Source: Caulobacteraceae bacterium UBA6225
GTDB taxonomy: Bacteria > Pseudomonadota > Alphaproteobacteria > Caulobacterales > Caulobacteraceae
Reading direction: 5' to 3'
Assembly (NCBI GenBank): GCA_002441055.1
Contig: DJWR01000154.1
Coordinates: forward strand, 16,558-28,090
Length of the DNA stretch: 11,533 bases
The stretch's first letter is position 1. Each line of letters starts with the position of its first letter. Below are positions 1 through 6,351 of the stretch, in pieces. The notes beneath the pieces are model-generated. The model was not told the origin of the DNA. It did no database searches and saw only the letters and a list, made by a program, of their open reading frames with translations. The translations under genes were made by a program, and so were the position numbers.

Positions 1-1188
1 CGGCGTCTCGACGGACGGATTGTCGAGATTGATGGTCGGCGGGGCGATCTGATCGCGAATAGCAAGGCAGGTGAACGCCGCCTCAATGGCCCCGGCCGCG
101 CCCAGCAGATGGCCGGTGGCCGACTTGGTCGACGACATGGTCACCTTCGACGCCGCATTGCCCAGCACCCGCTCGACGGCGCCCAGTTCGATTTCGTCGC
201 CGAGGGGAGTCGAGGTGCCGTGAGCGTTGATGTAGTCGATGTCGGCCGGCGAAATGCCGGCGTCCTTGATGGCAGCCTGCATGGCGCGGAAGCCGCCGTC
301 GCCGTCCTCAGCCGGTGCGGTGATGTGATAGGCGTCGCCTGCCAGGCCGTAGCCTGCGACTTCAGCATAGATTTTCGCGCCGCGAGCCTTGGCGTGCTCG
401 TATTCTTCCAGCACCAGGACGCCAGCGCCCTCGCCCATCACGAAGCCGTCGCGGTCCTTGTCATAGGGGCGGCTGGCCTTGGTGGGGTCATCATTGAAGC
501 CCGTCGACATGGCGCGGCAGGCGATGAAACCGGCGATGCCCACTGGACATATGGCCGCCTCGGCGCCGCCTGCGACCATGACATCGGCGTCCCCGTACTT
601 GATCATCCGGGCGGCGTCGCCCACCGCATGGGCGCCAGTGGCGCAGGCGGTCACGACCGAGTGGTTCGGGCCCTTGAAGCCATGGCGAATGGAGACCTGA
701 CCAGAGGCAAGATTGATCAGGGCGGAGGGGATAAAGAAGGGGCTGACCCGGCGGGGCCCCTTCTCGTGCAGCTCAACGCTGGTCTTTTCGATGGTGGCCA
801 GACCGCCGATTCCCGAGCCGATGATGACGCCGGTCCGCTCGCGCCCCTCGTCATCCTCGGGCGCCCACCCAGAGTCCTTCACCGCCTCGTCGGCCGCGGC
901 GATGGCGTAGAGGATGAAGTCGTCGATCCGGCGCTGGTCCTTCTGGGACATCACGCCATCGGGGTCGAAGGCGCCCTCCACCTCCGGGCCGCCGCCGCCC
1001 CGCCCGTCAACCCGCGGAACCTCGCAGGCGACGTTGCAGGCATAGGTCGAGGCGTCAAAGGTGGTGATGTTTCCGGCGCCGGACTTGCCGGCCAAGATCG
1101 CCTTCCAGGTGACCTCAACGCCGGACCCCAGAGGGGTGACCAGACCTAGGCCGGTGACGACGACGCGGCGGGTATTGGCGGTGGACAT
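1..1188 (-). CDS. fabF: Beta-ketoacyl-ACP synthase II (partial, C-terminus cut by the window edge)
   Basis: FabF condenses malonyl-ACP with a growing acyl-ACP in the elongation cycle of cytoplasmic type II fatty acid synthesis. The frame is open for 396 codons from the ATG at 1188 to the first base, so only the last few tens of residues are missing (the family is usually about 410-425 residues). The thiolase-fold Cys-His-His triad is visible: Cys182 in TACATGAHA, His323 in NAHGTSTPLGD and His360 in ATGHLLGAAGA. The N-terminus reads MSTANTRRVVVTGLGLVTP, typical of FabF. A GGAG lies about 10 nt upstream of the ATG, an acceptable ribosome site. The gene follows acpP by 112 nt, which contains a terminator-like hairpin, so it is probably expressed partly by read-through from acpP. 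FabB is the main alternative, but linkage to acpP and the long loop near residues 50-70 favour FabF. Confidence 0.96.
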   Translation of the reverse strand, partial: MSTANTRRVVVTGLGLVTPLGSGVEVTWKAILAGKSGAGNITTFDASTYACNVACEVPRVDGRGGGGPEVEGAFDPDGVMSQKDQRRIDDFILYAIAAADEAVKDSGWAPEDDEGRERTGVIIGSGIGGLATIEKTSVELHEKGPRRVSPFFIPSALINLASGQVSIRHGFKGPNHSVVTACATGAHAVGDAARMIKYGDADVMVAGGAEAAICPVGIAGFIACRAMSTGFNDDPTKASRPYDKDRDGFVMGEGAGVLVLEEYEHAKARGAKIYAEVAGYGLAGDAYHITAPAEDGDGGFRAMQAAIKDAGISPADIDYINAHGTSTPLGDEIELGAVERVLGNAASKVTMSSTKSATGHLLGAAGAIEAAFTCLAIRDQIAPPTINLDNPSVETP

Positions 1189-1215
1189 GGCGATTTTACT
1201 CCCGGGGCTGGCCCC

Positions 1216-1267
1216 AAAACAAAACCGCCGCGCCTCTCCGGCGCAGGGGCCTAAGGGACGCGGCGGT
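1216..1267 (-). terminator. Intrinsic terminator or attenuator between acpP and fabF
   Basis: Read on the minus strand, a 9-bp GC-rich stem (arms at 1259-1267 and 1224-1232, ACCGCCGCG pairing with CGCGGCGGT) is followed at once by a T-rich run, TTTTGTTTT (1216-1224). This is the form of a rho-independent terminator. The loop is long (26 nt), so it may be leaky. It sits after acpP and before fabF, where partial termination would give more acyl carrier protein than synthase. Confidence 0.7.
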
Positions 1268-1300
1268 CATGTGTCAGACGTCAGGCGTGACGCCAGGGCG

Positions 1301-1540
1301 TCAGGCGCCCAGACGCTCCTGGATGAACTTCACGGCGTCGCCGACCGTCTGGATATGCTCAGCGGCGTCATCCGGGATCTCGATATCGAATTCTTCCTCG
1401 AAGGCCATGACCAGCTCGACATTGTCGAGGCTGTCGGCACCCAGGTCGTCGATGAAGCTGGCCTTTTCAGTGACCTTCTCGGGATCGGCGTCGAGGTGCT
1501 CGATGACGATCTTGCGCACGCGTTCCAGAATGTCGGACAT
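1301..1540 (-). CDS. acpP: Acyl carrier protein
   Basis: This is the small acidic cytoplasmic carrier that holds growing acyl chains on a 4'-phosphopantetheine arm and works with FabD, FabG and FabF encoded beside it. The 79-residue product has the usual length and an overall acidic composition. The prosthetic group site is Ser37 in the motif GADSLDNVEL (residues 34-43). The C-terminal helix ends VGDAVKFIQERLGA. An AGAGGGA Shine-Dalgarno-like element lies about 10 nt upstream of the ATG at 1540. It is separated from fabG by 174 nt, more than the spacing within fabD-fabG, which suggests that acpP has its own promoter. The downstream terminator-like hairpin fits a highly expressed short transcript. 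Confidence 0.97.
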   Translation of the reverse strand: MSDILERVRKIVIEHLDADPEKVTEKASFIDDLGADSLDNVELVMAFEEEFDIEIPDDAAEHIQTVGDAVKFIQERLGA

Positions 1541-1569
1541 TCGCTTTTAGTCCCTCTAAATTCAACTGA

Positions 1570-1598
1570 TGCATCCGCGACGGAAGACGCATTGTCAA
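1570..1598 (-). promoter_or_regulatory. Candidate housekeeping promoter for acpP
   Basis: In the 174-nt gap between fabG and acpP the minus strand has a perfect TTGACA (1593-1598) and, 17 nt on, GATGCA (1570-1575), a weak -10. It lies about 30 nt upstream of the acpP start, so the leader would be short. The -35 match is good; the -10 match is poor, so this is tentative. Confidence 0.35.
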
Positions 1599-1714
1599 CC
1601 TTCGGCGGTATTGGGTTTGAGACCTCTCAGGTGGTCCCAGGCAGTCCGGGCCAGTTTAATCGTCGAGCGCCGTAGCATGTTCCTATCGGCGAGGCCAGCG
1701 GCCAGCAGGCCCGG

Positions 1715-2455
1715 TCAGATCATCGCCATCCCGCCATTCACGTGCAGGGTCTGGCCAGTGACATAGGCGGCCTCCGAACTGGCGAGATAGACGCAGGCGG
1801 CGGCGATCTCGTCACCACTTCCCAGCCGGCCAGCCGGGATGGTGGAAAGGATCTGCGTCTTCTGGGCTTCATTCAGCGCGTCGGTCATGGGGCTTTCGAT
1901 AAAGCCAGGGGCGATGCAGTTGACGGTGATTCCCCGGCTGCCGACCTCCTGGGCCAGCGCCTTGGAGAAGCCGATCATGCCGGCCTTGGAGGCGGCGTAA
2001 TTGGTCTGGCCGGGATTGCCCATGACACCGACCACCGAGGTGATGCCGATGATTCGGCCTGAGCGGCGCTTCATCATGCCCTTCACCGCAGAACGGCTTA
2101 GGCGGAAGTAGGACTCCAGGTTCACACGGATCACGGCGTCCCAATCGTCATCCTTCATACGCATCAGGAGGCCGTCGCGGGTGATGCCAGCATTCGCCAC
2201 CAGGATGTCCAGAGGGGCTCCAGCCGCAGCTTCGGCGGCGCCCACCAGCCCATCGACGGACTCCGGATCCGATAGGTTGGCCGCTGCGACGCTGACCCGG
2301 TCCTTCAATTCGCCCGCCATCTCGTCAAGCACGGCCTGCCGGGTGCCGGACAGCACGACGTGGGCGCCCTGGGCGTGCAGCGCCTTCGCGAGGGCGGCGC
2401 CGATACCGCCCGTCGCGCCGGTGACCAGGGCGGTCTTTCCCGAAAGATCAAACAT
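1715..2455 (-). CDS. fabG: 3-oxoacyl-[acyl-carrier-protein] reductase
   Basis: FabG reduces 3-ketoacyl-ACP to 3-hydroxyacyl-ACP with NADPH, the first reduction of each elongation cycle. The 246-residue product is a classical short-chain dehydrogenase/reductase of normal length. The cofactor-binding motif TGATGGIG is at residues 12-19, the NAG motif at 88-90, and the catalytic tetrad is Asn112, Ser140, Tyr153 and Lys157 (YAASK, 153-157). The C-terminus GQTLHVNGGMAMI is typical of FabG rather than of other SDR enzymes. A GGAGG lies 7 nt before the ATG at 2455. The gene is 28 nt downstream of fabD and is very probably co-transcribed with it. Confidence 0.97.
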   Translation of the reverse strand: MFDLSGKTALVTGATGGIGAALAKALHAQGAHVVLSGTRQAVLDEMAGELKDRVSVAAANLSDPESVDGLVGAAEAAAGAPLDILVANAGITRDGLLMRMKDDDWDAVIRVNLESYFRLSRSAVKGMMKRRSGRIIGITSVVGVMGNPGQTNYAASKAGMIGFSKALAQEVGSRGITVNCIAPGFIESPMTDALNEAQKTQILSTIPAGRLGSGDEIAAACVYLASSEAAYVTGQTLHVNGGMAMI

Positions 2456-2483
2456 GTCAGCGCCTCCAGCGGCGATTGAAACT

Positions 2484-3428
2484 CTAGAGAGACTTGGCGA
2501 AGGCTTCCAGATCAGCCGGCGTGTTCAGGGGCGAGGCCTCGGCGTCCGGGGCGATGCGTTTGGCCATACCTGAGAGAACCTTGCCCGCGCCGGCTTCTGC
2601 AAAGCGGGTCACCCCACCGCTCTCCACCAGCCAGGCGATGCTTTCGCGCCAGCGCACCCGGCCGGTCACCTGCTCCACCAGCAGGCGACGGATCTCTTCA
2701 GGCTCGTGCACCGGGCGCGCCGTGACATTGGCCACGAGGGGCGAACGGGGCGCGATGATGGTCGCCGCGGCCAGGGCTTCGGCCATCTCGTCGGCGGCCG
2801 GCTGCATCAGGGGACAGTGGAAGGGCGCCGAGACGTTCAGCGGGATGGCGCGGGCGCCCAGCTCCTTGGCCTTCTCAATGGCCCGGTCAACCGCAGCCTT
2901 GGCCCCGGAGATCACCACATTTCCCTGGTTGTTGTCGTTGGCCACGACGCAGACGCCGACCTCGGCGCCGGCTGCGGCCGCAGCCTCGGCCAGAGCCACG
3001 TCAGTCTTGGGGCCAATCAGGGAGGCCATGGCCCCCTCGCCCACCGGAACAGCCCGCTGCATGGCCTGACCGCGCAACTTCAGCAGACGGGCGGTGTCAG
3101 CCAGGCTGATGGCGCCCGCCGCGGCCAGGGCGGAATATTCGCCCAGGCTATGGCCAGCCACGAAGGCCGCGCGATCGACCCCGACGCCGAACTCCTTTTC
3201 CAGGACGCGGCTCACCGCGAGGCTGACAGCCATCAGAGCGGGCTGGGCGTTCTCAGTCAGCGTAAGGTCGGTCTCCGGGCCATCTCGCATCAGGGCGAAC
3301 AGCTTCTGTCCCAGGGCGTCATCGACCTCCTGGAAAACCTCGCGGGCCGCCGAGAAGGTCTCGGCCAGATCCACGCCCATGCCGACGGCCTGGCTGCCCT
3401 GGCCAGGAAAGATGAAGGCGAGGCTCAT
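2484..3428 (-). CDS. fabD: Malonyl-CoA:ACP transacylase
   Basis: FabD moves the malonyl group from CoA to AcpP, supplying the extender unit for FabF. The open frame runs further upstream, but the ATG at 3428 is chosen because the family begins MSLAFIFPGQGSQ and GGGAG lies 8 nt before it. This gives 314 residues, normal for FabD. Visible motifs are GQGSQ (residues 9-13), the nucleophile Ser94 in GHSLGEYSA, Arg119 which binds the malonyl carboxylate, and His204 in APFHCPLM. It is the first gene of the leftward cluster fabD-fabG, with acpP and fabF following. Any promoter must lie in the 194-nt divergent gap with the DsbA-family gene, which also holds a nested inverted repeat. Confidence 0.96.
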   Translation of the reverse strand: MSLAFIFPGQGSQAVGMGVDLAETFSAAREVFQEVDDALGQKLFALMRDGPETDLTLTENAQPALMAVSLAVSRVLEKEFGVGVDRAAFVAGHSLGEYSALAAAGAISLADTARLLKLRGQAMQRAVPVGEGAMASLIGPKTDVALAEAAAAAGAEVGVCVVANDNNQGNVVISGAKAAVDRAIEKAKELGARAIPLNVSAPFHCPLMQPAADEMAEALAAATIIAPRSPLVANVTARPVHEPEEIRRLLVEQVTGRVRWRESIAWLVESGGVTRFAEAGAGKVLSGMAKRIAPDAEASPLNTPADLEAFAKSL

Positions 3429-3508
3429 GGGTTGCGCTCCCTGGCTGGCGGCGTCCGGAAGCCGGCGCGCGCTCTGTCGATTCCGAGCCGCGAGGGTTAG
3501 GGGATTAG

Positions 3509-3554
3509 ACCCCGGGCGGCAAGCGTAGGCGCCATCAGCGCCCCTGCCCGGGGT
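3509..3554. promoter_or_regulatory. Nested inverted repeat in the fabD / DsbA-family divergent gap
   Basis: A perfect 9-bp inverted repeat, ACCCCGGGC (3509-3517) and GCCCGGGGT (3546-3554), encloses 28 nt that contain a second one, GGCGC-CATCA-GCGCC. No T-run follows on either strand, so it does not look like a terminator. Its place, about 80 nt upstream of fabD and 70 nt upstream of the divergent gene, would suit an operator or a leader structure. In a GC-rich genome chance is also possible. No regulator can be named. Confidence 0.35.
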
Positions 3555-3622
3555 GACGGGGGCGGCGCGATGAGTCAGACTTTGGCCGACAGGGTTCGCC
3601 CCCTGACCTGCCGGAGCCCGCC

Positions 3623-4267
3623 GTGACCGACCGCCATCTGATCTATTTCGCCGATCCCATGTGCTCATGGTGCTACGGCTTCTGGCCGGTGATCAGCGCG
3701 GTGCGGGCAGCGTTCGGCGACACCCTACCTGTCCGACTGGTGATGGGAGGTCTACGGCCCGGGACCACCGAGCCCATGACCGAAGAGGCCAAGGCCAAGC
3801 TGCGCGGTCATTGGGCGGAGGTGGCCGCAGCGTCCGGCCAAGCCTTCAGCGACACCGCCATGGCCGGCGAAGGGTTCATCTATGACACTGATCCAGCGGC
3901 CCGGGCGGTGGTGGTGATCCGGCGCGAGCGGCCTGATCTCGCCCTGGACTATCTGGGCGCCCTGCAGCGCGCCTTCTATGGCGAGGGCCGAGACATCACC
4001 CAGGAAGATGTGCTGGCCGAGGTCCTGGGAGAGGTTGTCCCTGGCGCCGATATGGAAGCGTTCCGCATCAACTGGCGCAGCGAAGACGCGGAGAATGAGA
4101 CCTGGGCGGACTACGCCATCTCGCAGAAGTCAGGCGTCACGGGCTTTCCAACCCTGGTGGGCGGCCCTGACGACACCGGAAAATACGGGATCGTGACGCG
4201 CGGCTTCGCGCCGGCCGAGCAGGTTCTGCCCGTGCTGGTCGACTGGATCGGCCGACCGGTTCACTAA
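3623..4267 (+). CDS. DsbA-family thioredoxin-fold protein (cytoplasmic)
   Basis: The 214-residue protein has a thioredoxin fold with a helical insert, like the DsbA/FrnE superfamily of predicted disulfide isomerases or oxidoreductases. The redox motif is Cys14-Ser-Trp-Cys17 in DPMCSWCYGF, directly after the first beta strand (LIYFA). The cis-proline loop is TGFPT, with Pro176. There is no signal peptide, so it should act in the cytoplasm, perhaps on small thiols or substrate proteins. The start is the GTG at 3623, with GGAG 6 nt upstream; the only later in-frame Met lies inside the active-site strand, so GTG is required. It diverges from fabD and ends 12 nt before the stop of the convergent unknown gene. 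The substrate is unknown; a glutathione-dependent isomerase (HCCA type) is less likely because both cysteines are present. Confidence 0.85.
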   Translation: MTDRHLIYFADPMCSWCYGFWPVISAVRAAFGDTLPVRLVMGGLRPGTTEPMTEEAKAKLRGHWAEVAAASGQAFSDTAMAGEGFIYDTDPAARAVVVIRRERPDLALDYLGALQRAFYGEGRDITQEDVLAEVLGEVVPGADMEAFRINWRSEDAENETWADYAISQKSGVTGFPTLVGGPDDTGKYGIVTRGFAPAEQVLPVLVDWIGRPVH

Positions 4268-4279
4268 GCCAAGGTCCGG

Positions 4280-4678
4280 TCAGGCGGGGCCTGTCGGGCT
4301 GCAATGCAGATAGCCGCGCTCAACCATTCGCCGCATGGCCTCATAGACCTCGGTCAACTCCTCAAATGTGGCGCGCAACTGAGCCAGGCGGCTGGTCTGT
4401 TCCGGACTGAGGAGATGTGAGCGGCCAGCCAGGGCCAGGCCCTCCGCCACCCAGGCCGCACGGGCGTGGGCCGCGGCCAGGGCCAGCCGCTGGAACTTGG
4501 CCACGTCGACCGGCCCCAGCATCTGGGCGACCACTTCCCGGTTCGAGGCGAAAGCTGTGTAATCGATCTGTTCGAGAAGACCCCGCAGGCGCCGATGGGC
4601 GGCCGGATCGCTCTCATCCTGGGGTTCGAAATGGTCCGATACCACCCGACGGTAGGACGAACTTCTGACGGAAGACAT
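4280..4678 (-). CDS. Conserved-looking hypothetical protein, 132 residues
   Basis: I do not recognise this family. The start is placed at the ATG at 4678 because AAAGGAGG lies 5 nt before it, one of the best ribosome sites in the window; the frame stays open upstream to another ATG at 4735, which would add 19 residues, but that start has no comparable site. The product is mostly helical, soluble and rich in Arg, Ala and Glu, with no signal peptide, membrane segment or cysteine cluster (one Cys near the end). Residues 80-122 look like two amphipathic helices around a Glu/Leu-rich stretch, which may mediate protein contacts. It is convergent with the DsbA-family gene (12-nt gap) and divergent from rpsF, with no sign of functional linkage to either. 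Confidence 0.72.
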   Translation of the reverse strand: MSSVRSSSYRRVVSDHFEPQDESDPAAHRRLRGLLEQIDYTAFASNREVVAQMLGPVDVAKFQRLALAAAHARAAWVAEGLALAGRSHLLSPEQTSRLAQLRATFEELTEVYEAMRRMVERGYLHCSPTGPA

Positions 4679-4941
4679 CTCTTCCTCCTTTGCGGAGCAA
4701 TGGGACTCCGAGCCGTCATCCTTACCTGCGTTCAATTAATAGAGGTTTTCCGGCTGCGCCCCAACCAGGCCAAGCTTGCCCTGCCCCTATTTTTCGCGTA
4801 GTAGCCCGCCTCTTCACGGAAGGCGGTCTCTTGCCGGAACGCGAACAGGTCGGGGCGAGCTCGACCGCCGCGCCAGAGATCCATCGTGCCCGACGGACTT
4901 CCGCCGTCGCTCACGCCGCCTCCCACAACGGAAGAGGAAAA
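4679..4941. promoter_or_regulatory. Divergent control region and rpsF leader
   Basis: These 263 nt separate the unknown minus-strand gene from rpsF and must hold promoters in both directions; I could not place either with confidence. Two hairpins lie on the rpsF side: one at 4806-4826 (CCGCCT pairing with AGGCGG), and one at 4891-4909, where CGACGG pairs with CCGTCG around a 7-nt loop ending CCG. In E. coli and several other bacteria the S6:S18 complex binds a CCG-containing structure in the rpsF leader to control its own synthesis. The second hairpin, 32 nt before the start codon, is in the right place to be such a site, but the match is not proven. An AT-rich stretch near 4730-4750 is the likeliest site of a promoter. 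Confidence 0.4.
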
Positions 4942-5349
4942 ATGGCGCTCTACGAACACGTGGTCATTTCGCGGCAGGATATCTCGCCGCAACAGGCCGA
5001 AGCCCTCAATGACCAGCTCAAGTCGATGATCGAGGAAAGCGGCGGCGCCGTGGCCAAGATCGAATACTGGGGCCTCCGCAACCTCACCTACCGCATCAAG
5101 AAGAACCGCAAGGGTCACTATTCCCTGCTGGCCATCGATGCGAAGCCTGAGGCCGTCAAGGAGATGGAGCGCCAGCTCTCCCTCAACGAAGACGTCCTGC
5201 GCTACATGACCGTCCGCGTCGAAGAGCTCGACCTCGAGCTGTCGCCGGTCCTGGCCCGCCGCGACCGCGAGCGCGAGCCGCGCCGTGAAGACGGCCCCCG
5301 TCGTGACGGCGAAGGCCGCCGCGATGAACCGCGCCGCGACGACGCTTAA
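4942..5349 (+). CDS. rpsF: 30S ribosomal protein S6
   Basis: S6 binds the central domain of 16S rRNA with S18 in the platform of the small subunit. The 135-residue product starts at the ATG at 4942 (AAGAGGA just upstream), although the frame is open further back. Residues 1-98 form the ferredoxin-like S6 domain, with KIEYWGLRNLTYRIKKNRKG near 39-58 as the typical RNA-binding stretch. The tail from about residue 100 is a highly charged run of Arg, Asp and Glu, common in alphaproteobacterial S6. The segment LDLELSPVLARRDRERE closely recalls Caulobacterales S6 and not Rhodobacterales S6. It is first in the rpsF-rpsR-rplI operon, 17 nt before rpsR. Confidence 0.96.
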   Translation: MALYEHVVISRQDISPQQAEALNDQLKSMIEESGGAVAKIEYWGLRNLTYRIKKNRKGHYSLLAIDAKPEAVKEMERQLSLNEDVLRYMTVRVEELDLELSPVLARRDREREPRREDGPRRDGEGRRDEPRRDDA

Positions 5350-5366
5350 GGGGAGGATCTGGAACC

Positions 5367-5624
5367 ATGACTGACACCAACGACACCGCCGGCGCCGCGC
5401 CCCGCCGCCCGTTCTTCCGTCGCCGCAAGGTTTGCCCGTTCTCGGGCGCCGGCGCGCCGAAGATCGACTACAAGGACGTCCGTCTGCTGCAGCGTTACAT
5501 CTCTGAACGCGGCAAGATCGTCCCGGCCCGCATCACCGCCGTCTCGGCGAAGAAGCAGCGCGAACTGGCCGCGGCCATCAAGCGCGCCCGCTTCCTTGCC
5601 CTGCTGCCCTATGCCGTGAAGTAA
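5367..5624 (+). CDS. rpsR: 30S ribosomal protein S18
   Basis: S18 pairs with S6 on the small subunit platform. The 85-residue product has the family core FFRRRKVCPFSG (residues 16-27), IDYKD, then RYISERGKIVPARITAV and KRARFLALLPYAVK at the end. GGGAGG lies before the ATG. The first 15 residues (MTDTNDTAGAAPRRP) form an extended N-terminus of the Caulobacterales type; Rhodobacterales S18 usually starts only a few residues before FFRRRK. The C-terminal half is compatible with either group and its PYAVK ending recalls Rhodobacterales. This makes rpsR the likely place where the two lineages in this window meet. Confidence 0.96.
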   Translation: MTDTNDTAGAAPRRPFFRRRKVCPFSGAGAPKIDYKDVRLLQRYISERGKIVPARITAVSAKKQRELAAAIKRARFLALLPYAVK

Positions 5625-5640
5625 GGAGCAAGGCACATGC
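5367..5640. other. Candidate lineage junction (contig chimera or recombination breakpoint)
   Basis: Genes to the left (fabF to rpsF and the S18 N-terminus) resemble Caulobacterales, while rplI and everything to the right resembles Rhodobacterales. S18 is highly conserved at the nucleotide level in this class, so its coding sequence is where an assembler could join two genomes or where homologous exchange could occur. The exact point cannot be fixed by eye; the second half of rpsR is the most likely. The basis is recalled protein signatures, not a search. Confidence 0.6.
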
Positions 5641-6209
5641 AAGTCATTCTTCTTCAGCGCGTGGCCAAGCTGGGCCAGATGGGCGAAGTCGTGAAGGTCA
5701 AGGACGGCTACGCCCGGAACTTCCTTCTGCCCCAGGGCAAGGCGCTTCGTGCGTCGGAGGCCAACATCAAGTCCTTCGAGAACCAGAAGGCCCAGTTGGA
5801 AGCCCGCAACCTCGAAACCCGCAAGGAAGCCGAGGTCCTGGCCGAAAAACTGAACGGCCAGAAGTTCATCGTGATCCGCTCGGCCTCGGACGCCGGCGCG
5901 CTTTATGGCTCGGTCACCCCGCGTGACGCCGCCGAAGCCGCCACCGAAGCGGGCTTCTCGGTCGACCGCAAGCAGGTCGTCCTGATCGACCCGATCAAGG
6001 AACTGGGCCTGCATGACGTGTCCGTCGTGCTGCACCCGGAAGTGACCGCGACCATCACCATGAACGTCGCCCGTTCGGTCGAAGAAGCCGAGCTGCAAGC
6101 CTCGGGCAAGTCCATTCAGGAACTTGCCGCAGAAGCCGAAGCCGCGGCCGAATTCGAAATCGCCGAACTGTTCGACGAAATGGGCAGCGCCGCCAGCGAC
6201 GAGGAATAA
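5637..6209 (+). CDS. rplI: 50S ribosomal protein L9
   Basis: L9 binds 23S rRNA near the L1 stalk and reaches towards the next ribosome on the mRNA, helping to keep the reading frame. The 190-residue product has the N-terminal rRNA-binding domain with the signature GYARNFLLPQGKA (residues 24-36), a long charged linker helix (about 42-75), and the C-terminal domain to about 147. A further acidic, alanine-rich extension (148-190, ending SAASDEE) is characteristic of Rhodobacterales L9 as I recall it; Caulobacterales L9 begins with a different N-terminus (MKVILLERV type). GGAG lies 8 nt before the ATG, and the gap from rpsR is 12 nt. The operon ends at the hairpin from 6245. Confidence 0.97.
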   Translation: MQVILLQRVAKLGQMGEVVKVKDGYARNFLLPQGKALRASEANIKSFENQKAQLEARNLETRKEAEVLAEKLNGQKFIVIRSASDAGALYGSVTPRDAAEAATEAGFSVDRKQVVLIDPIKELGLHDVSVVLHPEVTATITMNVARSVEEAELQASGKSIQELAAEAEAAAEFEIAELFDEMGSAASDEE

Positions 6210-6244
6210 TCCTCGGGCGCGGACATGCGCGATGTCTTTCTTGG

Positions 6245-6280
6245 AAACCGCGCCGGGCAACCGGCGCGGTTTTCGCTTTT
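6245..6280 (+). terminator. Rho-independent terminator of the rpsF-rpsR-rplI operon
   Basis: A perfect 12-bp stem (6245-6256 with 6261-6272, AAACCGCGCCGG pairing with CCGGCGCGGTTT) has a GCAA tetraloop and a T-rich tail TTTTCGCTTTT. It lies 35 nt after the rplI stop and is the strongest terminator in the window. Confidence 0.92.
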
Positions 6281-6351
6281 GGCGCCCCTGCACGGGAACC
6301 GCCGCCCCGGCTTCCTTATTAACTTCCTGCACAGGACGACGGAGGCCCGCG

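Noticed and set aside
109..1149. 346-codon plus-strand frame opposite fabF
   Set aside because: Its codons are the reverse complement of the fabF frame; no ribosome site and a low-complexity product.
2706..3500. 264-codon plus-strand frame opposite fabD
   Set aside because: Shadow of fabD; composition and position explain it.
4735..4755. CtrA box (TTAA-N7-TTAA) upstream of rpsF
   Set aside because: Only TTAA-N7-TTTT is present, an imperfect match that could be chance in the only AT-rich stretch of the gap.
4690..4941. N-terminal extension of S6 to a start at 4690
   Set aside because: S6 begins at MALYEH; the extension is low-complexity, covers the probable leader and promoter, and the start at 4942 has its own ribosome site.
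5346..6332. 328-codon minus-strand frame across rpsR and rplI
   Set aside because: It spans the rplI terminator and two certain ribosomal genes in antisense; no homology recognised.
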